Below the pieces are notes generated by a model. That model worked only from the letters and a program-made list of their open reading frames with translations, was not told the DNA's origin and ran no database searches. From positions 1 through 64,000 of the forward strand of contig CAZOSP010000003.1 of the NCBI GenBank assembly GCA_964582525.1: a stretch of 64,000 nucleotides of DNA, read 5' to 3'. Both the position numbers and the translations under genes were made by a program. The DNA comes from BB31 sp964582525. Lineage in GTDB: Bacteria > Pseudomonadota > Gammaproteobacteria > Beggiatoales > Beggiatoaceae. The first letter of the stretch is position 1, and the number at the start of each line of letters is the position of its first letter. This document shows positions 44,197-53,410 of the stretch, piece after piece.

Positions 44197-45111
44197 CTAA
44201 CCAGTGAATTTGCCGCTTTCAATGCGTTGCGCTTCCATCAGTTCTAATTCCCTGGAACCGGACACGACGACTTTTGCGTTGGGCACAAAATCTAAAGTGC
44301 TGGCGCGGTCGGCATAGGGGATTTGATTAAGCAACACCTTAATGGCGTTCAAACGTGCCAAATGTTTGTCGTTAGAGCGGATGATCGTCCAAGGCGCGTC
44401 GCTGGTGTGGGTGCGACGTAGCATTTCATATTTGACGTTGGTGAAATCATCCCAGCGTTCTTGTGCTTGTAAATCCACTTCGCTGAGTTTCCATTGACGC
44501 AAAGGGTCTGTTTTGCGGCGTTCAAAGCGACGTGCTTGTTCTTCGCGGGTGACACTGAAATAAAGCTTTATTAAATGGGTGCCTTGACGCACCAAATCAT
44601 TTTCAAAGCTGGTCACGCCCATCATAAAATTTTTGTATTCTTCATCGCTACAAAAACCAAAAACAGGCTCTACCATGGCGCGGTTGTACCAGCTACGATC
44701 AAATAATACAATCTCTCCGGCACGAGGGAAGTGTTCTATGTAGCGTTGAAAAAACCATTGTGTGCGTTGTACGTCTGAGGGTTTGCCTAAAGCGACGATG
44801 CGATAGTGTTTTTCATTCATGTAGCGAGTCATGCGGCGAATGGTGCCGCCTTTGCCAGCGGCATCGCGTCCTTCAAACAGGATAATCATTTTTTCACCCG
44901 TTTGTTCTAAGTGTTTTTGCAATTTAATAATTTCTGCTTGGTAGGGTTTTAATTCTTGCTCTTCTCGACGACGCTGAACGGCTTTATTTTCTGGTTTTTT
45001 TAAGCTTTCATTTTCAGCTTTCAGTTTTTTGTATTCGTTTAGCAGTTCTTCGGGCGTGAGTTTTTTGCCATCGACTTCAAATGTCGTTTGCATTTTTTTT
45101 CCTTCTGTCAT
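44197..45111 (-). CDS. ppk2: Polyphosphate kinase 2
   Basis: PPK2 moves phosphate between polyphosphate and nucleoside diphosphates or triphosphates. The 304-residue protein has Walker A FEGRDAAGKGGTI near residue 75, the lid-type RSWYNRAMVEPVFG near 135 and FERRKTDPLRQWKLSEVD near 190, all typical of the single-domain class. Upstream in-frame codons exist, but the ATG at 45111 has AAGGA 8 bases before it. Polyphosphate metabolism fits sulfur bacteria that store polyphosphate, which is inference. Confidence 0.92.
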   Translation of the reverse strand: MTEGKKMQTTFEVDGKKLTPEELLNEYKKLKAENESLKKPENKAVQRRREEQELKPYQAEIIKLQKHLEQTGEKMIILFEGRDAAGKGGTIRRMTRYMNEKHYRIVALGKPSDVQRTQWFFQRYIEHFPRAGEIVLFDRSWYNRAMVEPVFGFCSDEEYKNFMMGVTSFENDLVRQGTHLIKLYFSVTREEQARRFERRKTDPLRQWKLSEVDLQAQERWDDFTNVKYEMLRRTHTSDAPWTIIRSNDKHLARLNAIKVLLNQIPYADRASTLDFVPNAKVVVSGSRELELMEAQRIESGKFTG

Positions 45112-45161
45112 TGTATTTTCCTTTCTTACGAATTTTCCAAAACCTATCAAGTTCTGCGTGC

Positions 45162-45224
45162 GTGACCGTTCACGCCCCTATGCAAAACCTGACAGGTTTT
45201 TCTGGGAGGGAGGTGAATGCTTAC
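45162..45224. mobile_element. Miniature palindromic element, shortened centre
   Basis: Left arm GTGACCGTTCACGCCCC, centre AAAACCTGACAGGTTTTT and right arm GTGAATGCTTAC. It lies 13 bases beyond the end of the diguanylate cyclase gene on the minus strand and upstream of ppk2. No target duplication is clear. Confidence 0.7.
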
Positions 45225-45237
45225 CCGGGTGCTGCGT

Positions 45238-46179
45238 TTAACTCTGTACTTGATTGCGTCCATTTTCTTTAGCCGCATATAATTTTGCATCGGCGGCTTT
45301 GATTAAATCTAAAGATGAACGCGCTTCATCGGGAATGCAGGTGGCAACGCCTAAGCTGGCGGTGACAACCTGGCTGATGTCTGAATCACTGTGTGGAATG
45401 TGCAGTTGTTCAATCTGTTGGCGGATTTCTTGCGCAAAATGTATCGCAGTGTCGTGATCGGTGTTGCCGTACAAGACGGCAAATTCTTCGCCGCCAAAGC
45501 GGGCGGCTAAATCGGTTGGGCGTGTACCCACAGCGGCAATGGTTTGAGCCACCTGTTTTAAGGTGTCATCGCCTTGCAAATGACCGTAGGTGTCGTTGTA
45601 GGGTTTGAAATAATCAATGTCGATCATGATTAGGGATAGGGGTGTTTTGGCACGTTGGCAGCGTCGCCATTCGTTTTTTAAGCATTCATCAAAGCGTCGT
45701 CGATTAGCCAGTAAAGTCAGTCCGTCACGGTCAGCAAAGGCTTGTAATTGTTTGGTTTTTTGTCGCAAAGCCAGATGTGTTTTGACCCGCGCTAGAAGGA
45801 TTTTGGGGTTAAAAGGTTTGGTCACATAGTCCGCCGCGCCTAATTCAAAGCCTTGTAGAACGTCTTCATCTTCGGCTTTCGCTGACAAAAAAATGATCGG
45901 AATGTCACGGGTAATGGGGTCTTTTTTGAGTTGGCGACAGGTTTCAAAACCGTCCATTTCCGGCATCATAATGTCTAATAAAATCAAATCGGGCATGATT
46001 TTACTGGTTAAAGTCAGTGCTTGTACGCCGTTTTGCGCGATATTGATTTGATAATCTTGTTGGCGTAACACGGTGCCTAAGACGCGAATATTGTCGGGCG
46101 TGTCATCAACAATCAAGATACGCTGCGCGGCTAATTCCTGAAAAACAGTATCGATGTTTGTCATAGTTGTATCATTCAC
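45238..46179 (-). CDS. Response regulator diguanylate cyclase
   Basis: A 313-residue protein. A receiver domain comes first, with acidic pocket VDDTPDN, the phospho-acceptor Asp in LLDIMMPEMDG near residue 65 and the KPFN lysine. The GGDEF domain follows with catalytic GGEEF near residue 218 and an RxxD product-inhibition site (RPTD) five residues before it. It should make cyclic di-GMP when phosphorylated. It begins 11 bases after the receiver-kinase gene, a shared transcript. Confidence 0.92.
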   Translation of the reverse strand: MNDTTMTNIDTVFQELAAQRILIVDDTPDNIRVLGTVLRQQDYQINIAQNGVQALTLTSKIMPDLILLDIMMPEMDGFETCRQLKKDPITRDIPIIFLSAKAEDEDVLQGFELGAADYVTKPFNPKILLARVKTHLALRQKTKQLQAFADRDGLTLLANRRRFDECLKNEWRRCQRAKTPLSLIMIDIDYFKPYNDTYGHLQGDDTLKQVAQTIAAVGTRPTDLAARFGGEEFAVLYGNTDHDTAIHFAQEIRQQIEQLHIPHSDSDISQVVTASLGVATCIPDEARSSLDLIKAADAKLYAAKENGRNQVQS

Positions 46180-46190
46180 AAGGTAATCCT

Positions 46191-47312
46191 TTATTCGCTG
46201 CGCAATAAATGTAGGCTGATTTTTGTGCCATGATGTTCTGCATCTTCTTTTTCTGAACGCGACTCAACGCGAATATCGCCGCCATAAGTGTGTATGAATT
46301 TTTGCACTAGGGGCATTCCAAAGCCTGTGCCTTGTTCGCCCTGTGTACCGCGCCGGCTGGTGGTTTTGCGCACGTCAAACAGCCCATCTAAGAGTTTTTC
46401 TGACATGCCGATGCCGTCATCTTCAATGTGCAAAATAAGCATTTTGCTATCAACAATTTCAGTATAAAGGCGAATTTCAGTGTCTGCATAAGAAAATTTT
46501 AAGGCGTTGGTGAGCAGATTATTAATCACCGAATTAACAAAAGAAGTGCGTTCAGCAATGATGTTTAAGTCGGCATCAATGTTTTTCACCAGCCGCACAT
46601 TTTTTTCACTAAAACGTGTTCGTAACATACGTTCAGATTCGGTAATCATGCTTAACAAATTATGCGTTTCTAAGTTGAGTCGATGTTCGTCTAACGCCTG
46701 CATCTCACGCACCAGTTGTATGACGTTTAAGCCATTGTCGGCGGCGGATACTAATAATTCGCGCATTTCCTCAAAGCTGGCAAAAAAGTCCGGCATATTG
46801 AGGATAGACAACATAGTACTCATGGGATTGGCTAGATCGTGACAAAGAATATGCACCAGTGCTTTGCGCTCATTGCTGATGCGTTCGATTTCATCGCGGT
46901 TGTGTTTGAGTTCTAATTGGGTGCGGACGCGGATGAGCAGCTCGTTGGCGTTGAAAGGTTTGGTGACATAATCCACCGCGCCCAATTCAAAGCCGCGCAC
47001 AATGTCGTTGGTTTCCGATTTTGCGGTTAAGAAAATAATGGGGATTACCCGTGTACGCTCTTGCGCTTTGAGGTGTTTGCAGGTTTCAAAGCCGTCTAGC
47101 TCTGGCATCATCACATCCAGCAAAATCAAGTCGGGTAATACTTCTTTAAGCATTTCTAAGGCTTGCAGACCATTTTGTGCGACATAGATTTGATAATTTT
47201 CACGTCTCAGCGTTGCCCCCAGTACCTGAATATTTTGCGGGGTATCATCAACAATCATGACGCGAGGTGCTTTTGCGGCATCTGTCATTCTGAATAAATC
47301 CTTGCTATCCAT
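46191..47312 (-). CDS. Receiver-histidine kinase hybrid
   Basis: A 373-residue cytoplasmic protein: receiver (VDDTPQN; LLDVMMPELDG near residue 65; KPFN) followed by a kinase with phospho-acceptor His in HILCHDLANPMSTML near residue 155 and an HATPase domain (NSVINNLLTNALKFS, EDDGIGMS, GTGFGMPLVQ). No membrane helix or sensor domain is present, so input must come through the receiver. It is 11 bases upstream of the diguanylate cyclase gene, its probable partner. Confidence 0.9.
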   Translation of the reverse strand: MDSKDLFRMTDAAKAPRVMIVDDTPQNIQVLGATLRRENYQIYVAQNGLQALEMLKEVLPDLILLDVMMPELDGFETCKHLKAQERTRVIPIIFLTAKSETNDIVRGFELGAVDYVTKPFNANELLIRVRTQLELKHNRDEIERISNERKALVHILCHDLANPMSTMLSILNMPDFFASFEEMRELLVSAADNGLNVIQLVREMQALDEHRLNLETHNLLSMITESERMLRTRFSEKNVRLVKNIDADLNIIAERTSFVNSVINNLLTNALKFSYADTEIRLYTEIVDSKMLILHIEDDGIGMSEKLLDGLFDVRKTTSRRGTQGEQGTGFGMPLVQKFIHTYGGDIRVESRSEKEDAEHHGTKISLHLLRSE

Positions 47313-47419
47313 CTAAAACAGCTTAAATTTGTCGCGTTACGCGGTGGCTGCTCTTGGCGAACAGCAGCCTTTGCGTAACGTCGGTAAATTTTGTAAAAAT
47401 TTCTTAAGCATAACACGCT

Positions 47420-48088
47420 TTAAGTGGATAATTGAGGAATCAACTGAGCAAAATTTTCCAAATAGACAAATTCATCTGATTGGCGGGGCGGCTGTTGGCT
47501 GTCGGGACAACGCACTGCCAACAAATGCGCAATGCCGTAGCTTTTAGCGGAACGCAACACCGGCAAACTGTCGTCAATCAATAAAGTGCGTTGCGGGGTA
47601 TAGCTTTCTCGCGCTTGCAAACGCCGCCAAAAATGTCCATCTTCTTTGGGTAAGCCCAGTTCATGCGAGCTGATAATCTGGTCTAAATGCGCACCTAAGC
47701 GGGTTTTACGCATTTTCAAAGCTAGGGTTTTTTGATGTGCATTGGTGACTAACACAGCGCGTCGCCCGCTGTTGCGCAATGCTTGCAAAAATTCAATGAC
47801 CTGCGGATGTTCGGCAATCAGATGCGCCACCTCTTCTTTGAGCAAGGGAATGTCTAGTCCCAAGGTGTCAGTCCAATAATCCAAACAATACCAATCTAGC
47901 GTGCCTTCAACGCGCTGGCAAATCGCTAAAAATTCTGCTTTGGCAATCTCTAGCGGCAGATTTTGTTTTTCTGCGTAGCGTTGTGGCACCAGTTCTAGCC
48001 AGAAATAATTATCAAAATGCAGATCGAGCAGTGTGCCGTCCATATCTAACAGCACATGTTCAATCGCTTGCCAATCAACTAAAGACAT
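47420..48088 (-). CDS. yrfG: HAD-family GMP/IMP nucleotidase
   Basis: A 222-residue HAD hydrolase. The nucleophile motif is LLDMDGTLLDL near residue 13; LVTNAHQKT near 117 and a Lys in GLPKEDG near 150 follow, with LIDDSLPVL near 175 as the last metal motif. LHFDNYFWLELVPQRYAE matches YrfG, which dephosphorylates purine monophosphates. The ATG at 48088 has GAGGAG 7 bases before it. Confidence 0.88.
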   Translation of the reverse strand: MSLVDWQAIEHVLLDMDGTLLDLHFDNYFWLELVPQRYAEKQNLPLEIAKAEFLAICQRVEGTLDWYCLDYWTDTLGLDIPLLKEEVAHLIAEHPQVIEFLQALRNSGRRAVLVTNAHQKTLALKMRKTRLGAHLDQIISSHELGLPKEDGHFWRRLQARESYTPQRTLLIDDSLPVLRSAKSYGIAHLLAVRCPDSQQPPRQSDEFVYLENFAQLIPQLST

Positions 48089-48212
48089 CAGTTTCTCCTC
48101 AGAGCCTGTAAAAAAATCAACCACCAGCGAATTTTCTCCTCTTATGGAGCATCAAAAAAACACCTGCGTGGCTACCAAAGCCCTCACTGTTGGATTTTCT
48201 TAATTTTTGCCG

Positions 48213-48470
48213 CTAAAATCTCAATATATCGATATTTTTGGCATCTGAAGCACTCGCGTCAAGACCAGACCCTAACAGGCGCTCCCGCAGAATGCTGACT
48301 TTTTCACTGCTGCTGTACTGTTTGCGTGTCTTGCTCATTTCCTGACCCTTTTGCTTGGTAGTGACTCATTTAACTCAAGCAAAATTCCGATTCCAGGTGA
48401 AGCATAACAGTAACGCACAAGACCGACGAAAAGACCAGCAGGGGGGGGTATTTGTTGCGAGTTAGCTTAC
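48213..48470 (-). mobile_element. Insertion sequence remnant (IS66/IS3-like left end)
   Basis: On the minus strand the segment opens with GTAAGCTAACTCGC at 48470, which resembles the GTAA start of IS66-type ends. An ATG at 48338 begins a 41-residue frame, MSKTRKQYSSSEKVSILRE.., similar to the N-terminal helix-turn-helix of small transposase subunits. Homology ends after about 22 residues and the frame closes at 48213. No partner genes or right end remain. Confidence 0.6.
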
Positions 48471-48489
48471 CACTCACCACTCGAAAAGA

Positions 48490-51400
48490 TTAAATCGCTA
48501 CACAAAAATTCACTAACATACGCCGCCCATCTTCGAGCAGTACGCGATGCGTCAACACGCCTAAACTCAGTGCCGTTCCGTTGCGGCGTTGTTCGTTGGT
48601 ATGCTTGAACAGTTTGGGGGCTTCATTGCTGATGAGCAGGCTGAAGTAATCTCGGATGGCTGCGTCGTGGTGGGCGGGCGGCAGCACGGTGGTGAAGGGC
48701 TTGTGGAGTAATTCTTCTATCGCATAGCCGTATAAATCTGCATAAGCTTTGTTGATGAGTATAAAACGTCCGCGATCATCGGTGATGCTTATGCCTATTT
48801 GCGTGGTTTTGAAAATGAAATCGGCTAAATTGTCTGCGCTCAGTTTACTTAACACGTCGGGCGTTTGTGTTGCTGTGTTGACCGGCAAGCCTAGTTGCCA
48901 GTTGTGCCAGCCATTGACATTGTGTTGCTGCGAAAAGTCAAACCAGTCTATCGCTTGCTGTACGCCATTTTTACAGATTATCTGCCCCTGCCAACGCGGG
49001 GCTTGGGTTTCGCCGCGCAACCGTGAGCGTTGTAAACGGTCGGGATAGAGCATTTGCATGGCTTTGGCGTTGTTGAGTATCTCTTCACGCGGGTAGCCGG
49101 TGAGTTGTTCTGCGGCGGCATTCCATGCCACCAGTTGCCCGCTTTTATCGACTGCGTGAAGCAGCAGCGGCAGTTGCTCAAGCATCTGCCGCAGGCTGTC
49201 TTGCTGCCGGCTGGGTTTTTCCATGACAGTGCGCGGGTTGCAATCAGTGATGTCAATCGCATAAACCACCACGCCTTTGACTTCGCCGCTGGCTTTGGTG
49301 TAGGGGATGCGCCCTATTTGTAAGCGTCTTTCGCTGCCGCGGTTTTGTAAAAATATATCCTGTTTTTCATAAGATGGCTCGCCGCTTTGTAATACGCTTT
49401 GGTTGTTCGAGTAAAAGGCGCGGCTGTCATCGCTGGGAAAGGCTTCTTGCCCCAATTGGTTGACGTGCAGTAGGCGGTTGTTTTGGTCACGATGCCAGAT
49501 CATGATCGGCACGGTGTCAAATATCATTTGGTATTCTTCCCATTGATTGCGCAGGGTTTCCCATATTCGTTTGCGCTCGCTGATGTCGTGCATGAGTTCA
49601 AATTTGAACAATATGTGTCCGTCTCTACTGCGCACCGCATCGGCGCGTTGCCACACATGGAATAGCTTGCCACTGGCATTGAGTACGTCTAATTCGCCGC
49701 TCCAGCTTTCGCCTTGCGCCAGTGCGGGTTTGACTTCACGCTCAATGATTTCATGCGATTCAGGCGGGTAGTCCATGCGCCGCTGTTGTTGGCGGGCTTG
49801 TTCAAGCGAGCGTCCAAACAATTTACTATAGGCGGGGTTGACGTATATCGGCTCGTTGCTTGGGCTGCTAATGGTGATTGCTTCGTCGGAGGCTTCGATA
49901 ATGGATTTGAATAGTTGCAGGTCGCTTTGGGTTTTGTCGCGCTCGGTGATGTCTATCCCTACGCCAAACAGATAATCCAACATGCCTTCGGGCTTGACCA
50001 CAGCGCGGGCGTGCCATTCTACTTTTAGCACTTCGCTATTGCGCGTCATCAGTTGGCTATAAATCACTTGCGGGCGCATGGATTGCGCCAGCGATGCAAA
50101 CAACTCTTCAATATGCGGGCGTTCTGTGTCGGGTACTAATGCGTCCAAAAACAGCTTGTCTTCCAATTCTTCGAGATTGTAATCCAAGGCTTTCAGCATC
50201 GCATTGTTGATCATGCGAATGCTGCTGTCGGGATTGATGGCAAAGAAGAAGGTGGGTGAACTTTGCACCAATGTCTGCACGAAGTCACGCTCGGTGCGCA
50301 ACGCTTCTTCGGCGGCGCGGCGGTCGGTGATGTCGCGTAGGGTTGCGCAGACTAGCGAGCGTCCTTGAAATAGGTAGGTGCTGCCGGTGGAGATTTCTAC
50401 GGGAAACACGGTGCCGTCTTTTTTCTTATGCCAGCGCAAGGGGATGATTTGATGGCGTCCGCCGCTGTAAAGCGCGGCACGCGACTTAACGGGTTCGGCG
50501 GATAAATCGCTGGTGGTCAAATGTAGCCATTCATCCTTTGTGTAGCCATACATGGATACAGCGACGTTATTGACATCAAAGATTTGCTGCGAGTTGGCAT
50601 CAAACACTACTGTGGCTGCGGATGAGGCTTCAAACAGTTGGCGATATTTAGATTGGCTTTCCCACAAAGCGGTTTCTAGTTGCTGCCGTTCGCTGGTCTC
50701 GCGGATCACCTGCAAGAGCATTTCTTTGCCTTGTAGCACAAACGGGTTGGTGGTGACTTCTACTGGGAAGACGCTGGTGTCTTTGCGTTTGTGGTGGCGG
50801 CGACGGGTTTGGCGGGTTGGGCGTTTGCCGGCTGCACTGGCTTTTTCCGCTTGGGCGGATAATTCGGTGCGCTTGATGCGTAGAAATTCTTGTCGATTGA
50901 AGCCATACATCTGCGTGGCGGCGCGGTTTACGTCAACAATTTTGTCTGTGTTTGCGTCAATTAATAAAATCGCATCGGTTTCTGTATCCATTAATTGTTG
51001 GTAACGGGTTTCGCTTAACTGCCGCTGATCTTCGACTTGCTGACGTTCGGTGATGTCTTGGTGCATCCCGATCAAGTGCGTCGGTTTGCCCGCCGCATCG
51101 CGCACCACAGTGCCGGTGCAGCGCACCCAGCGATAGCTGCCGTCTTTATGTTGTAGGCGATGGGTGTTATCCAAACGATGCGTCACGCCTTCGAGATGGT
51201 TTTGAATGTCTGCCATGACGCGCTTGTAATCGAGCGGGTGTACGCGCTGATACCAGCTTTCGGCGCTGCCAACCAGTTCGTCTTCATAGCCCAACATGGC
51301 TTTCCATTGCGGCGAAAAACTGATGCGATTATTGTCTAAGTTCCAATCCCAAAAATCGTTTTGTAGCGTATCCGCACCGCCGCCTTTGGGCATTTCTACC

Positions 51401-52152
51401 TGTTCGCGCAGCGATTGCTCGGTTTCTTTGAAATGCGTCACATCAGAAAAAGAAATCACCACCGCATAAGGGGTCATTTCGTCGCGCCACAAGGGATGGG
51501 CATTGAAGCGCAGCCACAGGGTTTCACCGTCGGGTTTTTCTACGCCAATAATGCTGTCGGTATAGGCTTTGCCGGTGCGTAAGGTGCATATCGCGGGATG
51601 GGTTTCGGTAGGGTATGGGCTGCCGTCTTCTTTCAGCATCTGCCAATCGGGATCAACCAGCGTCCAGCCGATCATGTTTTCTACTGTTAAGCCCAATATA
51701 TGCTCGGCACTGGGATTGCACGCACCAATCGTCCCGTTGGCATACTGCAACACTACGCCTTCTTCTAGCACGCTGATCATTTCATCCGCGACTGAGGGTC
51801 TTTCGCGTCCGCTGATGTCCATTGCCGTGACATAAAAAGCGTCTTCTTGTGAGGCGGCGGAGGTCACTTCCCACAACAGATGTCGGTAAGTGCCGTTTTG
51901 ATGGCGAAAACGGCAAGAAAATGAAGTGGACACACTGCCTTTGCGTAGCTGCTCAAAATAGTATTCAGTGGATAGGCGATCTTCGGGGTGGATAAAATCC
52001 AGCAAAGGCTGGGTCAGCAAGGGGCCGGTAGAAAATCCCAAGGTTTTTTCCCATGCCGCATTAACCTCTTTGAAGCGCACTTCAAAATCAAGAATCGCGA
52101 ACATGGCAGAGGAACGCCAAAAAAAACGCGAATGATGCGGGGTCTCGGACAT
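48490..52152 (-). CDS. Multi-PAS protein without an output domain
   Basis: A 1220-residue cytoplasmic protein. About nine PAS/PAC units succeed one another, recognisable by repeated segments such as NAAWEKTLGF, HPEDRLS, RWVRCTGTVVRDAAG, DITERQQ, FEASSAATVVFDAN and INKAYADLYGYAIEELL. It ends VLLEDGRRMLVNFCVAI directly after the last PAS unit. No kinase, GGDEF, EAL, HTH or methyl-accepting domain is present. It probably senses redox, light or small molecules and acts by protein contact, which is inference. A paralogue lies at 57726. Confidence 0.88.
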   Translation of the reverse strand: MSETPHHSRFFWRSSAMFAILDFEVRFKEVNAAWEKTLGFSTGPLLTQPLLDFIHPEDRLSTEYYFEQLRKGSVSTSFSCRFRHQNGTYRHLLWEVTSAASQEDAFYVTAMDISGRERPSVADEMISVLEEGVVLQYANGTIGACNPSAEHILGLTVENMIGWTLVDPDWQMLKEDGSPYPTETHPAICTLRTGKAYTDSIIGVEKPDGETLWLRFNAHPLWRDEMTPYAVVISFSDVTHFKETEQSLREQVEMPKGGGADTLQNDFWDWNLDNNRISFSPQWKAMLGYEDELVGSAESWYQRVHPLDYKRVMADIQNHLEGVTHRLDNTHRLQHKDGSYRWVRCTGTVVRDAAGKPTHLIGMHQDITERQQVEDQRQLSETRYQQLMDTETDAILLIDANTDKIVDVNRAATQMYGFNRQEFLRIKRTELSAQAEKASAAGKRPTRQTRRRHHKRKDTSVFPVEVTTNPFVLQGKEMLLQVIRETSERQQLETALWESQSKYRQLFEASSAATVVFDANSQQIFDVNNVAVSMYGYTKDEWLHLTTSDLSAEPVKSRAALYSGGRHQIIPLRWHKKKDGTVFPVEISTGSTYLFQGRSLVCATLRDITDRRAAEEALRTERDFVQTLVQSSPTFFFAINPDSSIRMINNAMLKALDYNLEELEDKLFLDALVPDTERPHIEELFASLAQSMRPQVIYSQLMTRNSEVLKVEWHARAVVKPEGMLDYLFGVGIDITERDKTQSDLQLFKSIIEASDEAITISSPSNEPIYVNPAYSKLFGRSLEQARQQQRRMDYPPESHEIIEREVKPALAQGESWSGELDVLNASGKLFHVWQRADAVRSRDGHILFKFELMHDISERKRIWETLRNQWEEYQMIFDTVPIMIWHRDQNNRLLHVNQLGQEAFPSDDSRAFYSNNQSVLQSGEPSYEKQDIFLQNRGSERRLQIGRIPYTKASGEVKGVVVYAIDITDCNPRTVMEKPSRQQDSLRQMLEQLPLLLHAVDKSGQLVAWNAAAEQLTGYPREEILNNAKAMQMLYPDRLQRSRLRGETQAPRWQGQIICKNGVQQAIDWFDFSQQHNVNGWHNWQLGLPVNTATQTPDVLSKLSADNLADFIFKTTQIGISITDDRGRFILINKAYADLYGYAIEELLHKPFTTVLPPAHHDAAIRDYFSLLISNEAPKLFKHTNEQRRNGTALSLGVLTHRVLLEDGRRMLVNFCVAI

Positions 52153-52305
52153 AAGAGTATCCTAAAAAAGCTATTGTTTTATGTACTTGAAGGGCGCGGC
52201 GCGAGAAATCCTACCGCACAGCCTGCTATCCCTTTTGGAGGGGCTTCGTGCAACTAGAATGCCACTATGCGCGTGGCGTGTGCGAAGCCGTAGTTTTGCA
52301 GTCAG

Positions 52306-53280
52306 CTAGAAATGCTGATAGCCGCTTTTTTGGGCGGCTGTATAAATCCGTTGGGCTTCATCTAGGCATACAATACCTGATTGATAGGTTACTCTACCAA
52401 TGCAAGTAAACACTGTTGCAGCCTGTGCCAGATTCTGTGACACCTGTGCAGATTGTGCGACAGGCGCGGTAAAACACAACTCATAATCATCGCCGGCGGA
52501 CAGGGCTAAAGCCCAAGCCAACTCTCGCGGCAATTCCGCCAATGCTGCGGACAAGGGCAGGGCGGTCAAATCCAGCACAGCACCCAGTCCATCGCCGTTG
52601 AGCAAATGCCCTAAATCTGCCAGCAAGCCATCTGACACATCAATCGCGCTACTCGCCACACCACGCAATGCCAAACCCGCCGCCACTCTCGGCGTAGGGC
52701 GGTTTAAGCGCGGCAATACGGCGGCTGCCTGTGACGCGGATAACTCAATCTCGCCCTGCCAATGACGCAACGCCAGCCCCGCATCGCCCAAGCTGCCGGT
52801 GACATAAATGTGATCATCGGGTCGCGCTCCTCGCCGTTTTAAGATTAACTGCGGCGGACAAAAGCCCATTATTTGTACGCTTATGGTTAAGCTGCCGCGA
52901 GTGGTGTCGCCGCCGATTAATGCTACTTTGTGGGGTTGTGCTGCTTCTAGTAAACCCGCAGAGAATTTTGCTAACCATTCTTCGTTGGCGTTCGGCAGTG
53001 TTAGGGCTAAGGTGAACCAAGCCGGCGCCGCACCCATGGCCGCCATATCGCTTAAATTCACTGCCAATGCCTTATAGCCAATATCTTCAGGGCGCGTCTC
53101 CAGCGGAAAATGCACGCCCGCCACCAGTGTATCCACCGCGGTCACTAATGCCAATCCGGGCGGCACTTGGCACACCGCCGCGTCATCGCCAATGCCGAGC
53201 AAGACATCCTCGCGCAAGCCTTGTTGAAGCGACTGCGCAGGGTGCGCAAAATATTTTTCAATTAAAGCAAATTCTTGCAT
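52306..53280 (-). CDS. thiL: Thiamine-monophosphate kinase
   Basis: ThiL phosphorylates thiamine monophosphate to thiamine diphosphate. The 324-residue protein has the typical EFALIEKYF start, IGDDAAV near residue 29, NLSDMAAMGAAP near 74, GGDTTRG near 122 and IDVSDGLLADLGHLL near 210, the nucleotide- and metal-binding motifs of the family. No other thi or rib gene is next to it. Confidence 0.95.
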   Translation of the reverse strand: MQEFALIEKYFAHPAQSLQQGLREDVLLGIGDDAAVCQVPPGLALVTAVDTLVAGVHFPLETRPEDIGYKALAVNLSDMAAMGAAPAWFTLALTLPNANEEWLAKFSAGLLEAAQPHKVALIGGDTTRGSLTISVQIMGFCPPQLILKRRGARPDDHIYVTGSLGDAGLALRHWQGEIELSASQAAAVLPRLNRPTPRVAAGLALRGVASSAIDVSDGLLADLGHLLNGDGLGAVLDLTALPLSAALAELPRELAWALALSAGDDYELCFTAPVAQSAQVSQNLAQAATVFTCIGRVTYQSGIVCLDEAQRIYTAAQKSGYQHF

Positions 53281-53308
53281 AGAGATTGTTATTGGTTAGC
53301 CCGGTAGG

Positions 53309-53335
53309 GTGCGCGACATCTTTATCGTCGCGCAC
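53309..53335. repeat. Perfect hairpin between thiL and ggt
   Basis: GTGCGCGA and TCGCGCAC pair across an 11-base loop. There is no T tract. GATGATGGATAG words are tandemly repeated just to the right (53339-53370). Confidence 0.5.
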
Positions 53336-53410
53336 GCGGGATGATGGATAGAAAGTAGGATGATGGATAGGCGCATGGCATGTGCGAAGCCTAGAAGAAT
53401 AAGTTTAGAG

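Noticed and set aside
27207..45224. CRISPR-like spacing of ACCTGACAGGT palindromes
   Set aside because: The copies are kilobases apart, lie singly after genes and have no spacer-repeat regularity or cas genes.
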